A stretch of DNA of 64,000 bases from Crocinitomicaceae bacterium (GTDB taxonomy: Bacteria > Bacteroidota > Bacteroidia > Flavobacteriales_D > Crocinitomicaceae), in assembly GCA_024643725.1 (NCBI GenBank), contig JAHEMJ010000005.1:44612-108611 (forward strand). The letters run 5' to 3'. Positions 37,162-46,450 of the stretch are shown here, piece by piece (position 1 is the stretch's first letter; every line of letters begins with the position of its first letter). The notes under the pieces are model-generated. The model was not told the DNA's origin and searched no databases. It saw only the letters and a program-made list of their open reading frames with translations. Made by a program: the position numbers and the translations under genes.

Positions 37162-38844
37162 ATGATTGAACGAATAATTTATTTTTTCTTATCAAGCATT
37201 TTGATATGTTCTTGTTGTTATTCTCAAGATTTATTATCTGTTGAATGGCAAAAGGTTGTATGCTCTGATGGCTACATAGATCATGTTTATTCAATATGCA
37301 ATGACACGAATGGCAACACGTTCACACTAGGAAGTTTTGAAAATAAGGCAAATTGTTTGGGAGATAGTGTAGATGAAAGTTTAGGAAATTATTTTGTCAC
37401 TAAACAGAATTCAAACGGCGATAAACTCTTTGTAAAAAATATTGGTGGAACGAATAGTTTTACTTTTGGTGACATTCAAGTCTGTGATAACGGTGATCTC
37501 GTTTTTGGTCTTTGCTTCAAATCCAACTTTTATTTAGATGGAGACTCAATTACCTATTCAGATAACTGGAGTAGCATTATTGTTAAACTTGATCAGAATT
37601 TTGTTCTAAAGTGGTTCAAAACATTCCCTTGTCTAAGTGCAACCTATTTAGATCAAATAGTATTAGACGAAGATGAAAATATTTATGCGACAATCCAATT
37701 TCTAGGTTCGTTGTCAATTAACAACCAAGATTATCAACAACCTCAGGGTTACGGATCTGTTATAGTAAAGCTTAATTCAATTGGAACAATCGAATGGACG
37801 CACCATTACAACTCTCATTACAACCTTACGACTCAAGTCTTAAAAGTAACGGAGGGTTGTAATTTATGTCCAAGCAATATTTTCATTTGCGGTAATGTTT
37901 TGCTAAGTGACTCGATTTTTGTTGACGGAGTTTTAATGGCTCAAAATAAAAGAAAGTATAATCAACATTTTTTTGTTTCAACATTGAATGAGTTTGGAGA
38001 TATTCTTCAAACAGAATTTCTTGAAGATGGGATTGGTAGTGTCGCGGATATAAATGTTTATCAAAACCGAATTTTCATTGCCGGAACTTTTTTTGATACG
38101 GTAAGTTGGAACGGGACATTTGTCACTCCATTGGACTATTCTAGTGGTTATCTGGGTGAATTAAGTGAAGAACTTGATATAATTGGTTTTATTGATTTAG
38201 AAATGAACAAATCTGTTTACTTCACAGGGTTCAATGTTTCTAAAGAATTTGGATTTCTGATTTCAGGAATTTTTGATGGTTATTTTAAGCTAAAATCAAT
38301 CTCAATCCCATTGGCGAATCCATATGATAGAGGTTCCTTTATCGCTAGTTTTAATGATCAATTATTTCTAAATGACCTCAAATACATTAAAGGTGGGGAT
38401 TTCAATTTGCGACATCTTGCTGTTCTTGAAAACCAGATTTCGGGAACCGCAGTTTTTGAACATTCTTGTATTTTTCAAAATAGCATTTGTTTTTCATCGA
38501 ATGATGATATTTCAACTTTTCAAACGAAAGATTTGAAGCTACTTTCAGACTTTAATCCAATTGTCTTTCCTGAATATCATGAACCGATCCCATTCTCGGT
38601 TGAAGTCTTTCCGAATCCATTTTTCACCACCTTTAAATTCAAATTCAGTGAAAAAATTATTTCAAATTCAATTAAAATGACAGATTCTGCAGGACAACTT
38701 TGCAAGGATGTTGTCATTACTGAAATGAATGACAATGAAATGATCTTTGATGCGAATGGTCTTTCACCAGGCCTTTACTTCTTGCATTTTGATACAAATA
38801 ACAACTATAGTGCAACATATAAACTTATTAAGTTACACGATTGA
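37162..38844 (+). CDS. T9SS-secreted beta-propeller-like protein
   Basis: 560 aa. Signal peptide (about residues 1-21), then repeated strands of the type NGDLVFGLCF, VKLDQNFVLKWFKTF and NIYATIQFLGS, suggesting a seven-blade SBBP/kelch-like propeller. The C-terminus VFPNPFFTTFKFKF to YKLIKLHD is a T9SS type A sorting domain. The gene is markedly AT-rich and flanked by a 23-bp direct repeat, which suggests insertion or transfer. Function unknown. Confidence 0.8.
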   Translation: MIERIIYFFLSSILICSCCYSQDLLSVEWQKVVCSDGYIDHVYSICNDTNGNTFTLGSFENKANCLGDSVDESLGNYFVTKQNSNGDKLFVKNIGGTNSFTFGDIQVCDNGDLVFGLCFKSNFYLDGDSITYSDNWSSIIVKLDQNFVLKWFKTFPCLSATYLDQIVLDEDENIYATIQFLGSLSINNQDYQQPQGYGSVIVKLNSIGTIEWTHHYNSHYNLTTQVLKVTEGCNLCPSNIFICGNVLLSDSIFVDGVLMAQNKRKYNQHFFVSTLNEFGDILQTEFLEDGIGSVADINVYQNRIFIAGTFFDTVSWNGTFVTPLDYSSGYLGELSEELDIIGFIDLEMNKSVYFTGFNVSKEFGFLISGIFDGYFKLKSISIPLANPYDRGSFIASFNDQLFLNDLKYIKGGDFNLRHLAVLENQISGTAVFEHSCIFQNSICFSSNDDISTFQTKDLKLLSDFNPIVFPEYHEPIPFSVEVFPNPFFTTFKFKFSEKIISNSIKMTDSAGQLCKDVVITEMNDNEMIFDANGLSPGLYFLHFDTNNNYSATYKLIKLHD

Positions 38845-38929
38845 TAAGAAACCCGGATTTTATGATGCAATTTTCTATGAACGCACACAGTTTATCAGAG
38901 ATAAATCAACATTACTTTAATTAGGGTAA

Positions 38930-38952
38930 GTCAAATTTTGGAAGCGAAGATA
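38930..38952. repeat. 23-bp direct repeat, right copy
   Basis: GTCAAATTTTGG then AAGCGAAGATA; see 36945-36967. The two copies are 1,985 bp apart and enclose only the AT-rich T9SS gene. Confidence 0.75.
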
Positions 38953-38970
38953 GCAAATAGTCTGTAGAAG

Positions 38971-39462
38971 TTATGCCTTTTCAATCTCCAATTCCATCAC
39001 ATAATCATTCATGAAATAGCCGTTTCCGATGTCGAAGTCTTCTTCGGATCGAATGGTAAATCCAAGTTTGTCGTAAAAGAACTTTGCTTTGTTTGCTCGG
39101 TTGACTTGCAGAAATAGATATGTGCAGTTTTTGGCTTTTGCACGTTCAATGGCTTTGTCCATTAGTTGTTTTCCTGCGCCACAACCTTGAACTTCCGGTA
39201 GAACATATACTTTATTCACTTTCAATTCTTGTCCCGCTTGTTCTAGCGCGATAAAGCCGATGTCTGTTTTGTCCTTTGAAATCAGGTAGAATTCGTGTCC
39301 GTCATGCCATTGCTGACTCAAGGTTTCCGTTGAATACATCCAATTTAACATGAATTCCATTTGTTCGGTGCTGATGATGTCCGAGTAGGTGTGAGGCCAA
39401 ATGCGGCGTGCGAGCTTTTCTAGAATGTGTAATTCAGACAGTTCAACGAAGCGAATTTCCAT
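38971..39462 (-). CDS. GNAT N-acetyltransferase
   Basis: 163 aa. GNAT fold with the acetyl-CoA loop VYVLPEVQGCGAGKQLMDKA and the C-terminal NRANKAKFFYDKLGFTI. Resembles spermidine/spermine or small-molecule acetyltransferases; substrate unknown. Starts 2 nt after the subtilase stop codon, so the two form an operon. Confidence 0.88.
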   Translation of the reverse strand: MEIRFVELSELHILEKLARRIWPHTYSDIISTEQMEFMLNWMYSTETLSQQWHDGHEFYLISKDKTDIGFIALEQAGQELKVNKVYVLPEVQGCGAGKQLMDKAIERAKAKNCTYLFLQVNRANKAKFFYDKLGFTIRSEEDFDIGNGYFMNDYVMELEIEKA

Positions 39463-39464
39463 GC

Positions 39465-41645
39465 TTATTGTTTGATGAAGCGCTCTTGCTGTACTTTTCC
39501 ATCGATAATTAACCGAATGAAATACGTCCCTGCGGGTAAATCTGAAACATACAATTTCCCATCGATGATGTTCTTCTCGTAGAAGTTTCCTTCTATGTCC
39601 ACAATTTGCGCTTTTTTCGGCAATTCAACGATCGTGAAATGCAGTTCGTTCATGACTGGATTTGGATACACGTTCCAATCAATTTCGTGGGATACTTGCT
39701 CCACTCCCAAGGTTTGCAATGCCAATTTCACAGCGGCATACGCATTGATTTTCCCCGCTCCCCATACTGGACTTCCCTCCGCAGGAATTGCTCCGGTAAA
39801 GTTGTCCTGACGCGCAGTCAACATGATGATTTCTTTCACTTGTCGAGCGGACAAATATGGATTTGCTTCCAAAATCAACGCTGCCACTCCTGCCACCATT
39901 GGCGATGCCATGGACGTTCCAGACATTTTAGCAAAATGATAGGTTTTGTTGTTGAAGGTAATTTGATCGAATGAAGTAAAGGTTGCATCCGTGTAGGAGG
40001 ACATCGCTGAAACAATCGAAACTCCCGGTGCTGCAATGTCTGGCTTCATTTCTCCATCGTAGCGTGGACCAACAGAAGAGAAAGAAGCGATCGCTCCACC
40101 TACTAAATTTCCACTCGCATTTGGGTACTGTGTCGCATATGCTGCCACACTGATGACATCGTCTGAACAAGATGGTTCGCTGATTCCATTTAGGTTATCT
40201 CCAGAAATCGATCCACCGTAAGAGAAAGAAAAAGGCATTCCCCAATTTCCAACGTCATTGGATAATTCCGTCACGTTCCAATAATGCACCGTACTGGAGT
40301 CCGCATGAGATTTCAGGAGAACGCGCAAGGCAGTGTTCGTATTTTTCACACGCAAACGCATTTGCGGACGTCCATTCAAAGGATGAGCTGCATCCGCAGT
40401 GATGTTAAACCAAATCGTATCGATGCCAGTCACCAAAAACGAATCAATGTAATTAGTTACTGTTGCCGTATTGTAAAAAGGACTTTCCACCAAAGTATTT
40501 CCAGCATTGTCCGTAATGATTAATCCATTTTCAAATGGCGTTCCAGCTTCTCCCCACGCATGGATACTTTGTCCCCACATATTCGCATTCGCTGAATAGG
40601 AATAAAACTCCACACGCGTTTTGAATTGGTCGTTGTTAAATGTGCGCTTGATGTGGAAATTCACATTTCCATTGTTCCCTCCAGAATTAGAGAAGACCAC
40701 ACCTAAGTCGGTGTAAGCAGTGATGGCTTGACTCAAAATAGAAGTCCCGTCCAAGGTTCCGAAATGATACAGTCCCCAAGACATATTAATCACCAAGCGT
40801 TTTCCATCCGCTTGCGCCTTTTGGTACATCCATTCCCAGGCATCAAGTACCGCCGCTTCATCCACCAAAAACGTCACGAATAAGAAATTTGCATCATAGG
40901 CTACACCTTTGTATGGCGTTCCTGCGCCACCACCACCTGCAATGGAGGACACATGCGTTCCGTGTGTCGCGTACGAGTAAATGTTTGCAGTATCACTTCC
41001 AGCGGCGAATAATTCTCCCAGCGTCGTGTATTCCGTTCCGTAAGCAAATCCTTGTGGATGTGGTCCACTTGTTTTGTATTGATCCCAAGCTGCTACAATG
41101 CGCGATTGCTGCATGGCTGTGTCGTAAAAAACAGGATTTGTATAATCGAAGCCCCAGTCGGTCACGCCAATGTATACATCCTTTCCGGAATATCCTTGTG
41201 GTAAACCAATTCCTTGGTGGACACTATCCGCATGCATGTCGACAATGGCTTTGTCCAGTGAATTATGGATTTTCGAAGCGATTTCTACGTAGGAGAGACC
41301 TTTGATATTAGCAAGTTGACTTGTTTTATTTAAAGGAACTTTGATGCTCACTAAATTCGCAATCGGTGTCCCAACAATGAAGTTTTTCTTAATCAATTCC
41401 GAACGGTTAAATCCTTCAGATGTTTTTGCTAAAAAGGATAAATAATACGTTCCGTTGATTTGGTAAATGGGATAACGACTCAACAAATCAGCGCTAATTT
41501 CACCTTTGTTGACCATTAAATCATGGTGAATGTTTGCCAAGTCGACACGGTTACTCGCATTCATTTTTACCTGCGCGAAAAGTCCGGCGGTTGGAAGGGT
41601 GAACACGAATAAAAGAAGGTAAAAATACTTGAGCGAAAACTTCAT
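39465..41645 (-). CDS. T9SS-secreted S8 subtilisin-like protease
   Basis: 726 aa from ATG 41645; an upstream in-frame TTG lies inside the promoter box. Signal peptide (to LFAQ), short propeptide region, then the subtilase domain with the triad in GVTDWGFDYT, THGTHVSSIAGG and SGTSMASPMVAG. The middle has an inserted beta domain between His and Ser. The last 70 residues (VYPNPVMNELHFTI to RFIKQ) form a T9SS sorting domain, so it is exported to the surface or medium. Confidence 0.92.
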   Translation of the reverse strand: MKFSLKYFYLLLFVFTLPTAGLFAQVKMNASNRVDLANIHHDLMVNKGEISADLLSRYPIYQINGTYYLSFLAKTSEGFNRSELIKKNFIVGTPIANLVSIKVPLNKTSQLANIKGLSYVEIASKIHNSLDKAIVDMHADSVHQGIGLPQGYSGKDVYIGVTDWGFDYTNPVFYDTAMQQSRIVAAWDQYKTSGPHPQGFAYGTEYTTLGELFAAGSDTANIYSYATHGTHVSSIAGGGGAGTPYKGVAYDANFLFVTFLVDEAAVLDAWEWMYQKAQADGKRLVINMSWGLYHFGTLDGTSILSQAITAYTDLGVVFSNSGGNNGNVNFHIKRTFNNDQFKTRVEFYSYSANANMWGQSIHAWGEAGTPFENGLIITDNAGNTLVESPFYNTATVTNYIDSFLVTGIDTIWFNITADAAHPLNGRPQMRLRVKNTNTALRVLLKSHADSSTVHYWNVTELSNDVGNWGMPFSFSYGGSISGDNLNGISEPSCSDDVISVAAYATQYPNASGNLVGGAIASFSSVGPRYDGEMKPDIAAPGVSIVSAMSSYTDATFTSFDQITFNNKTYHFAKMSGTSMASPMVAGVAALILEANPYLSARQVKEIIMLTARQDNFTGAIPAEGSPVWGAGKINAYAAVKLALQTLGVEQVSHEIDWNVYPNPVMNELHFTIVELPKKAQIVDIEGNFYEKNIIDGKLYVSDLPAGTYFIRLIIDGKVQQERFIKQ

Positions 41646-41648
41646 TCT

Positions 41649-41656
41649 CAAATATA
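41649..41656 (-). promoter_or_regulatory. -7 element of the subtilase, 3 nt from ATG
   Basis: Minus strand TATATTTG, then AGA, then ATG at 41645. Confidence 0.6.
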
Positions 41657-41730
41657 AGGATAATTTTTGCGCGGAAGGACGTGATTCCGTTTGAAATCAC
41701 GCCGTTTTATCCACGTAAAAATGTGAAAAA

Positions 41731-42363
41731 CTATCTTGTTTCAAAGATGTTTTCTGGCGCTTTGCGCACTTTCGGTAAATGTTGGTAAACGTCCTCTGTG
41801 GAGCGGAAACCAATTGGACAAAGCAATACGCTTTTTAATCCTTGTGCTTCAAGACCGAGTAATTGGTCGAGCGCATTTGCGTTGAATCCTTCCATCGGCG
41901 TGGCATCAACGCGTAGACTTGCGCAGGTATGAAGGACTTGTCCGAGGGCAATATATGCTTGGCGGACATTCCATGGTTCGACATGTTCGCTAGGGATAGC
42001 CAAAACATTTTTCTTCAAGAAATCACTGAATCCAGCGGCTCTTTCTTCGGGTGTGTTACGTACTTCTTTCACGCGGTCAACATACGTATCAATGTACGTT
42101 TCGTCGATGCTTGTATGTGCGCAAATGATTAACAAATGTGACGCATCCACCACTTGTGCTTGGTTGTGCGCAATCGGTTTGATTTCTTCGCGCAAACTCG
42201 GCGTTTCAACGAAAATAAATTTCAACGGCTGTAGTCCATATGCAGATGGCGTTAAGCGCAGTGATTCTTTGATGATATCGAATTGTTCGTCTGTAATTTT
42301 TTTAGATGGATCATATTGCTTGGCAGCATATCTCCATGTTAAATCTTCGATGATTTTTTTCAT
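41731..42363 (-). CDS. NAD(P)H-dependent nitroreductase
   Basis: 210 aa from ATG 42363 (MKKIIEDLTWRYAAKQYDPS); the frame continues upstream into the pirin gene, which is not expected to be coding. FMN-dependent nitroreductase of the NfsB type: RLTPSAYGLQPLKFIFVE and GFNANALDQLLGLEAQGLKSVLLCPIGFR. Starts 2 nt after the pirin stop, so pirin and nitroreductase share a transcript, a common pairing linked to quinone or electrophile handling. Confidence 0.9.
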   Translation of the reverse strand: MKKIIEDLTWRYAAKQYDPSKKITDEQFDIIKESLRLTPSAYGLQPLKFIFVETPSLREEIKPIAHNQAQVVDASHLLIICAHTSIDETYIDTYVDRVKEVRNTPEERAAGFSDFLKKNVLAIPSEHVEPWNVRQAYIALGQVLHTCASLRVDATPMEGFNANALDQLLGLEAQGLKSVLLCPIGFRSTEDVYQHLPKVRKAPENIFETR

Positions 42364-42365
42364 AA

Positions 42366-43079
42366 TTAAAAGGTCATTGGTACTTCTATAACCAGCAGTT
42401 TGCCGTTTTGTTTGTTTTGAATGTGTATTTCGTTGGTTTCCCAAATTCCAAGAGCGTCGCGGTCCTTCAGGGTGTTTTCTGCAATCTCGAAAGTTCCTTC
42501 GATGTTCATGAGGTAAACGCCCGTTCCTTCTCCTTTGAACGTATAAGTACTTTCTGTATTTGCTTCCATGCTAATGAGGTGAATCCAAGCGTCTTGATGA
42601 ATCCATACGCCTTCTTGATCGGCATGTGGAGAAACCAATTGCAAAAAGCGTTGTTGGGTGTCCTTCAAGTCGTAAGACTTCTGTTCATAGCGCGGAGTTA
42701 CGCCTTGTTTGTTCGGGAAAATCCAAATTTGGAAAAGGTTGATGTCTTCGTGGTGACTCGCATTCATTTCGCTATGAAAAATTCCTGTTCCAGCGGACAT
42801 CACCTGTACTTCTCCCGCTTTAACTACTTCGCTAAATCCCATGCTGTCTTGGTGTCGAAGTGAACCATGCAGCGGAATCGTGATGATTTCCATGTTGTCA
42901 TGCGGATGTTTTCCGAATCCCATGGATGGAGCAACGATGTCGTCGTTTAACACGCGTAAAGCACCAAAGTGAATGCGTTCTGGATGGTACCATTGTGCAA
43001 AGCTGAAGGAGTGTTTGGCATTCAGCCAACCGTGATTGGCGTGACCTCGGCTATCGGCGGTATGTAGGATGGTTTTCAT
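42366..43079 (-). CDS. Pirin family protein
   Basis: 237 aa bicupin. N-terminal cupin with metal ligands in FGKHPHDNMEIITIPLHGSL and EMNASH; sequence RGHANHGWLNAKHSFSFAQW is the pirin signature. Members act as quercetinase or redox sensors. The second cupin is shorter, as in YhhW-type proteins. Precedes the nitroreductase in a two-gene operon. Confidence 0.92.
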   Translation of the reverse strand: MKTILHTADSRGHANHGWLNAKHSFSFAQWYHPERIHFGALRVLNDDIVAPSMGFGKHPHDNMEIITIPLHGSLRHQDSMGFSEVVKAGEVQVMSAGTGIFHSEMNASHHEDINLFQIWIFPNKQGVTPRYEQKSYDLKDTQQRFLQLVSPHADQEGVWIHQDAWIHLISMEANTESTYTFKGEGTGVYLMNIEGTFEIAENTLKDRDALGIWETNEIHIQNKQNGKLLVIEVPMTF

Positions 43080-43097
43080 GTTTCTCGTTTAATGACA

Positions 43098-43105
43098 CAA
43101 AGGTA
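43098..43105 (-). promoter_or_regulatory. -7 element of pirin
   Basis: Minus strand TACCTTTG, 18 nt before the ATG at 43079. Confidence 0.55.
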
Positions 43106-43222
43106 AGAACATTCCATTGGAGCCGATTTAAATGTCGACGTGAATCAGCAATTCAATAACCTGTGTTAATTCTTTTTTAAGGAAACGGATGGACGTCTCA
43201 TAAAAATGTTGATATTCGTTTT

Positions 43223-44662
43223 ATGGTACTAAGTAGATTTTGGCTGATCATTTTCATCAGCTCCGTTTTGTTTGTTTTCGCTGGATTGTTTCTGTCGAAT
43301 TCCTATTCCATTGAATACGTGTTAAATGGTAAAAAAGATAGTCCGATCTTAACGGGCGAACGCTACCTCAAAGATTGTTCAAAAGGATTTCAAGCGAAAT
43401 TAAGTGCTGATCCGGAAGGAACCTTAGTGTACAATCTGAATGAAAATGACGTGGACACAACTTACGTGTTGAAAAATCAAACGGTTCAAATTTTTAAAGG
43501 AACGCAAAAAGCGGACGGACTCTTGGAGACATGTAAAGCAAGTTTATTCGACCTCATTTTACCCTTGATGGCTTATTTGGCTTTCTTCTGCGGTATCATG
43601 CAGTTGTTGATTGACTCTGGCGCGACGGAACGATTGGCACGAAGATTAAGTCCATTCTTCGTGAAAGTCTTTCCATCTGTCCCGCAAAACCATGAGTCCA
43701 TCTCCTACATGACCTTAAATTTCTCCGCCAACTTTTTAGGACTCGATTCTGCAGCGACGCCGTTTGGACTAAAAGCCATGCAGAGTTTACAGGAAATCAA
43801 TCCAGATAAGGAGCGTGCTTCCGATGCGCAAATCATGTTTTTGTGTTTGCACGCGGCTGGACTGACACTTATTCCAACGTCGATTATTGGTTACCGCGCC
43901 GCTGCAAATGCGGCGAATCCAGCGGATGTCATGTTGCCATGCATCGTAACTTCGTTGATTGGTACCTTGGCAGCCTTTTTCATCGTTGGAATTCGTCAAC
44001 GTATTCAGTTTCGCAGCGCCACCTTATTGCTTGCCTTGACATCCATCATTGCAGCGATCATCGGATTACTGATGTACGTGAATAGTTTGGATTTAATCGG
44101 TAAGAATTTCTTCTCTAGCAATTTCTCCAGTGTCTTATTACTTGGAATCATTGTTGCGACCTTGATTTTTGCGTTTGTCCATGAAAAGAAATTCAAGGAA
44201 AAGGAAACGACCGTGTTCGACTCATTTGTCGTTGGGGCAAAAAGTGGCATCAACACAGGTGTGGCGATTTTTCCATACGTGCTTGGGATGTTAGCGGCAA
44301 TTTCCTTGTTTCGAAATAGTGGACTTTTTGAAATCATCAGTAACTGGATTGCCACTGGTTTTCATTTCATTGGTGTGTCCAAGGAAATCACCGATTCTTT
44401 GCCAGTTGCGCTGCTAAGACCATTTAGTTCTAGTGGTTCAAGAGGATTTATGTTGGATGCGATGAACAATTTCGGTCCAGATTCTTTGGCAGGAAGATTG
44501 AGCAGTATTTTTCAATGCAGCGCGGAAACAACCTTTTATGTGATTGCTGTTTACTTTGGTTCAATCAACGTGCGAAACACGCGTTATGCATTGGGAACGA
44601 TGTTGTTGGTGGACCTAATTTGCGTTGTAACGGCAATCTTTGTGGCACTTTGGTTTTTTTAA
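43223..44662 (+). CDS. Nucleoside recognition (GATE) membrane protein
   Basis: 479 aa. Two GATE/nucleoside-recognition domains, like SpmA and SpmB fused in one chain: first about residues 110-240 (PLMAYLAFFCGIMQLLIDSG, LGLDSAATPFGLKAMQ), second about 330-450 (AIFPYVLGMLAAISLFRNSG, RPFSSSGSRGFMLDAM). N-terminal TM plus a soluble loop of about 80 residues. Probable transporter; the substrate is unknown. The 25-residue-repeat gene follows 9 nt later. Confidence 0.87.
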   Translation: MVLSRFWLIIFISSVLFVFAGLFLSNSYSIEYVLNGKKDSPILTGERYLKDCSKGFQAKLSADPEGTLVYNLNENDVDTTYVLKNQTVQIFKGTQKADGLLETCKASLFDLILPLMAYLAFFCGIMQLLIDSGATERLARRLSPFFVKVFPSVPQNHESISYMTLNFSANFLGLDSAATPFGLKAMQSLQEINPDKERASDAQIMFLCLHAAGLTLIPTSIIGYRAAANAANPADVMLPCIVTSLIGTLAAFFIVGIRQRIQFRSATLLLALTSIIAAIIGLLMYVNSLDLIGKNFFSSNFSSVLLLGIIVATLIFAFVHEKKFKEKETTVFDSFVVGAKSGINTGVAIFPYVLGMLAAISLFRNSGLFEIISNWIATGFHFIGVSKEITDSLPVALLRPFSSSGSRGFMLDAMNNFGPDSLAGRLSSIFQCSAETTFYVIAVYFGSINVRNTRYALGTMLLVDLICVVTAIFVALWFF

Positions 44663-44671
44663 GATAAGCGT

Positions 44672-45163
44672 ATGTTGCGAAAATTATTTGGTTCAGGAAA
44701 AAAGGAAAGTGCGAAATCGACCACACCGATTGCGGCTGCACCTTTGCATGACATCAATTATCCATCCTTGGTCATTATTGCTTGGACCAAAGCAGTCGAA
44801 GGAAACGAGGACTTACAACATTGGTTGCGGGACAATGGTTATCCAGAATTGTACATGGCCACTTTTGCGATTTTATTGAAGGATGAAGCGCGCAATTGGT
44901 TAATCGAAAATGGCTATGCACATTTGATGGCCATGATTAATGGGGCAGAGGGGAACCTGAAAGCACAAGAATGGCTGTTGAACAACAAGTTTGAATTGTT
45001 ATACCACATGTCCTTGGCGATTGACCATGAAGACAATAGCTGGTTTTGGCTCAGCAAATTTGCCTCGCCAGAAATCCGCATTTTAACGAAAGGAATTCAA
45101 CAAGTGAAGGATGAAATTGAGGAAAACCACAATGACATGCACTCGATTGGAAAAGACGTTTAA
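44672..45163 (+). CDS. Protein with four 25-residue W-L repeats
   Basis: 163 aa, not recognised. A basic, low-complexity start (residues 1-20), then Trp-Leu pairs at 51, 76, 101 and 126, an exact period of 25, each followed by N-G-Y or N-K-F and a hydrophobic run (GYPELYMATFAI, GYAHLMAMINGA, KFELLYHMSLAI). This predicts a small helical solenoid. No signal peptide. Probably co-transcribed with the GATE protein. Confidence 0.7.
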   Translation: MLRKLFGSGKKESAKSTTPIAAAPLHDINYPSLVIIAWTKAVEGNEDLQHWLRDNGYPELYMATFAILLKDEARNWLIENGYAHLMAMINGAEGNLKAQEWLLNNKFELLYHMSLAIDHEDNSWFWLSKFASPEIRILTKGIQQVKDEIEENHNDMHSIGKDV

Positions 45164-45169
45164 GGAAAC

Positions 45170-46429
45170 TTACAACAACATTGCTGCTGGATTCTCCATG
45201 TACGTTTTGAACGTTTGAAGGAATGCAGATCCAGTTGCTCCATCTACCACACGGTGGTCACAAGAAAGCGTTACTTTCATCACATTTCCAGGAACAACTT
45301 GTCCGTTTTTCACAACTGGCACTTCTTTGATTCCACCCACAGCAAGAATGCAACTATCTGGTGGATTCACGATGGCAGTGAACGATTCAATTCCGAACAT
45401 CCCAAGGTTTGAAATCGTGAAGGTGTTTCCTTCCCAATCACTTGGTTGTAATTTTTTGTCTTTTGCTTTTTGAGCGAACTCACGCACTTCGGCAGAGATT
45501 TGTACCAATCCTTTGGTATCCGCAAAGCGAATCACAGGAACAAGTAATCCATCTTCTACAGCAACTGCTACTCCGATGTTTACGTGTTGGTTGCGACGAA
45601 TGAAATCACCCATCCATGCGCTGTTCACACCTGGATTTTGTTTCAATGCCATAGCAACAGCTTTCACTACTAAATCGTTGAACGAAACTTTCACACCGTC
45701 CATGCTATTTAACGCTTTTCTAGATGCAATGGCTTGATCCATGTTGATGTCCATTGTCAAGTAGAAATGCGGAGCTGTAAACTTGCTTTCTGCTAAGCGA
45801 CGTGCAATGGTTTTACGCATTTGGCTTACTGGTTCATCAGTAAACGATTCAACGCCAGCAGGTGCAGCGGAGAAAGAACGCTCAGCAGGAGTATAAGGCG
45901 TGTAATGATCGACATCGCGTTTCACGATGCGTCCACTTTCACCTGTGCCCGCAACTGATTGAATGTCAATTCCTTTTTCGCTCGCTAATTTTTTTGCTAA
46001 TGGGGAAGCGAAAACGCGTCCACCAGTATTGTTTGAAACGACTGGAGCTGGAGCTGGTGCAGCAGCAACTGGCGCTGGGCTTGGAGCCGCAGCCGCAGGT
46101 GCTGGACTTGGAGCTGGCGCTTCTGTTTTTGGTGCTTCAGCTGCCGGAGCAGTACTACCAGCGGATGCCAATGCAGCAGAGATATCTTCGCCTGCTTGAC
46201 CGATAATCGCTAAAATGCTGTTTACAGGTGCAGCTTTTCCTGTTTCCACTCCGATGTGTAATAACACACCATCGTAAAATGATTCGAATTCCATGGTTGC
46301 TTTATCCGTTTCGATTTCTGCTAGTACTTCACCAGCTTTAACGGTATCACCCACATTTTTATTCCAAGTTGCAACAACCCCTTCGGTCATTGTATCACTC
46401 AATTTCGGCATGTAAACGATTTCAGCCAT
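45170..46429 (-). CDS. pdhC: Pyruvate dehydrogenase E2 (dihydrolipoamide acetyltransferase)
   Basis: 419 aa. One lipoyl domain with the lipoylated Lys in ETDKATMEF (near residue 43), an Ala/Pro-rich linker (about 90-130), the E1/E3-binding domain (FASPLAKKLASEKGIDIQSV), and the catalytic acyltransferase domain ending in DHRVVDGATGSAFL. Lies 21 nt downstream of pdhA on the same strand. The E1-beta gene is not adjacent. Confidence 0.95.
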   Translation of the reverse strand: MAEIVYMPKLSDTMTEGVVATWNKNVGDTVKAGEVLAEIETDKATMEFESFYDGVLLHIGVETGKAAPVNSILAIIGQAGEDISAALASAGSTAPAAEAPKTEAPAPSPAPAAAAPSPAPVAAAPAPAPVVSNNTGGRVFASPLAKKLASEKGIDIQSVAGTGESGRIVKRDVDHYTPYTPAERSFSAAPAGVESFTDEPVSQMRKTIARRLAESKFTAPHFYLTMDINMDQAIASRKALNSMDGVKVSFNDLVVKAVAMALKQNPGVNSAWMGDFIRRNQHVNIGVAVAVEDGLLVPVIRFADTKGLVQISAEVREFAQKAKDKKLQPSDWEGNTFTISNLGMFGIESFTAIVNPPDSCILAVGGIKEVPVVKNGQVVPGNVMKVTLSCDHRVVDGATGSAFLQTFKTYMENPAAMLL

Positions 46430-46450
46430 GGATTCTTTTATTTTAAGTTT

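Noticed and set aside
42364..42444. 27-residue N-terminal extension of the nitroreductase
   Set aside because: It overlaps the pirin coding end and has no family similarity; MKKIIEDLTWRYAAKQYD is the natural start.
45862..46206. Plus-strand frame opposite the Ala/Pro-rich linker of pdhC
   Set aside because: Low-complexity antisense of a certain gene.
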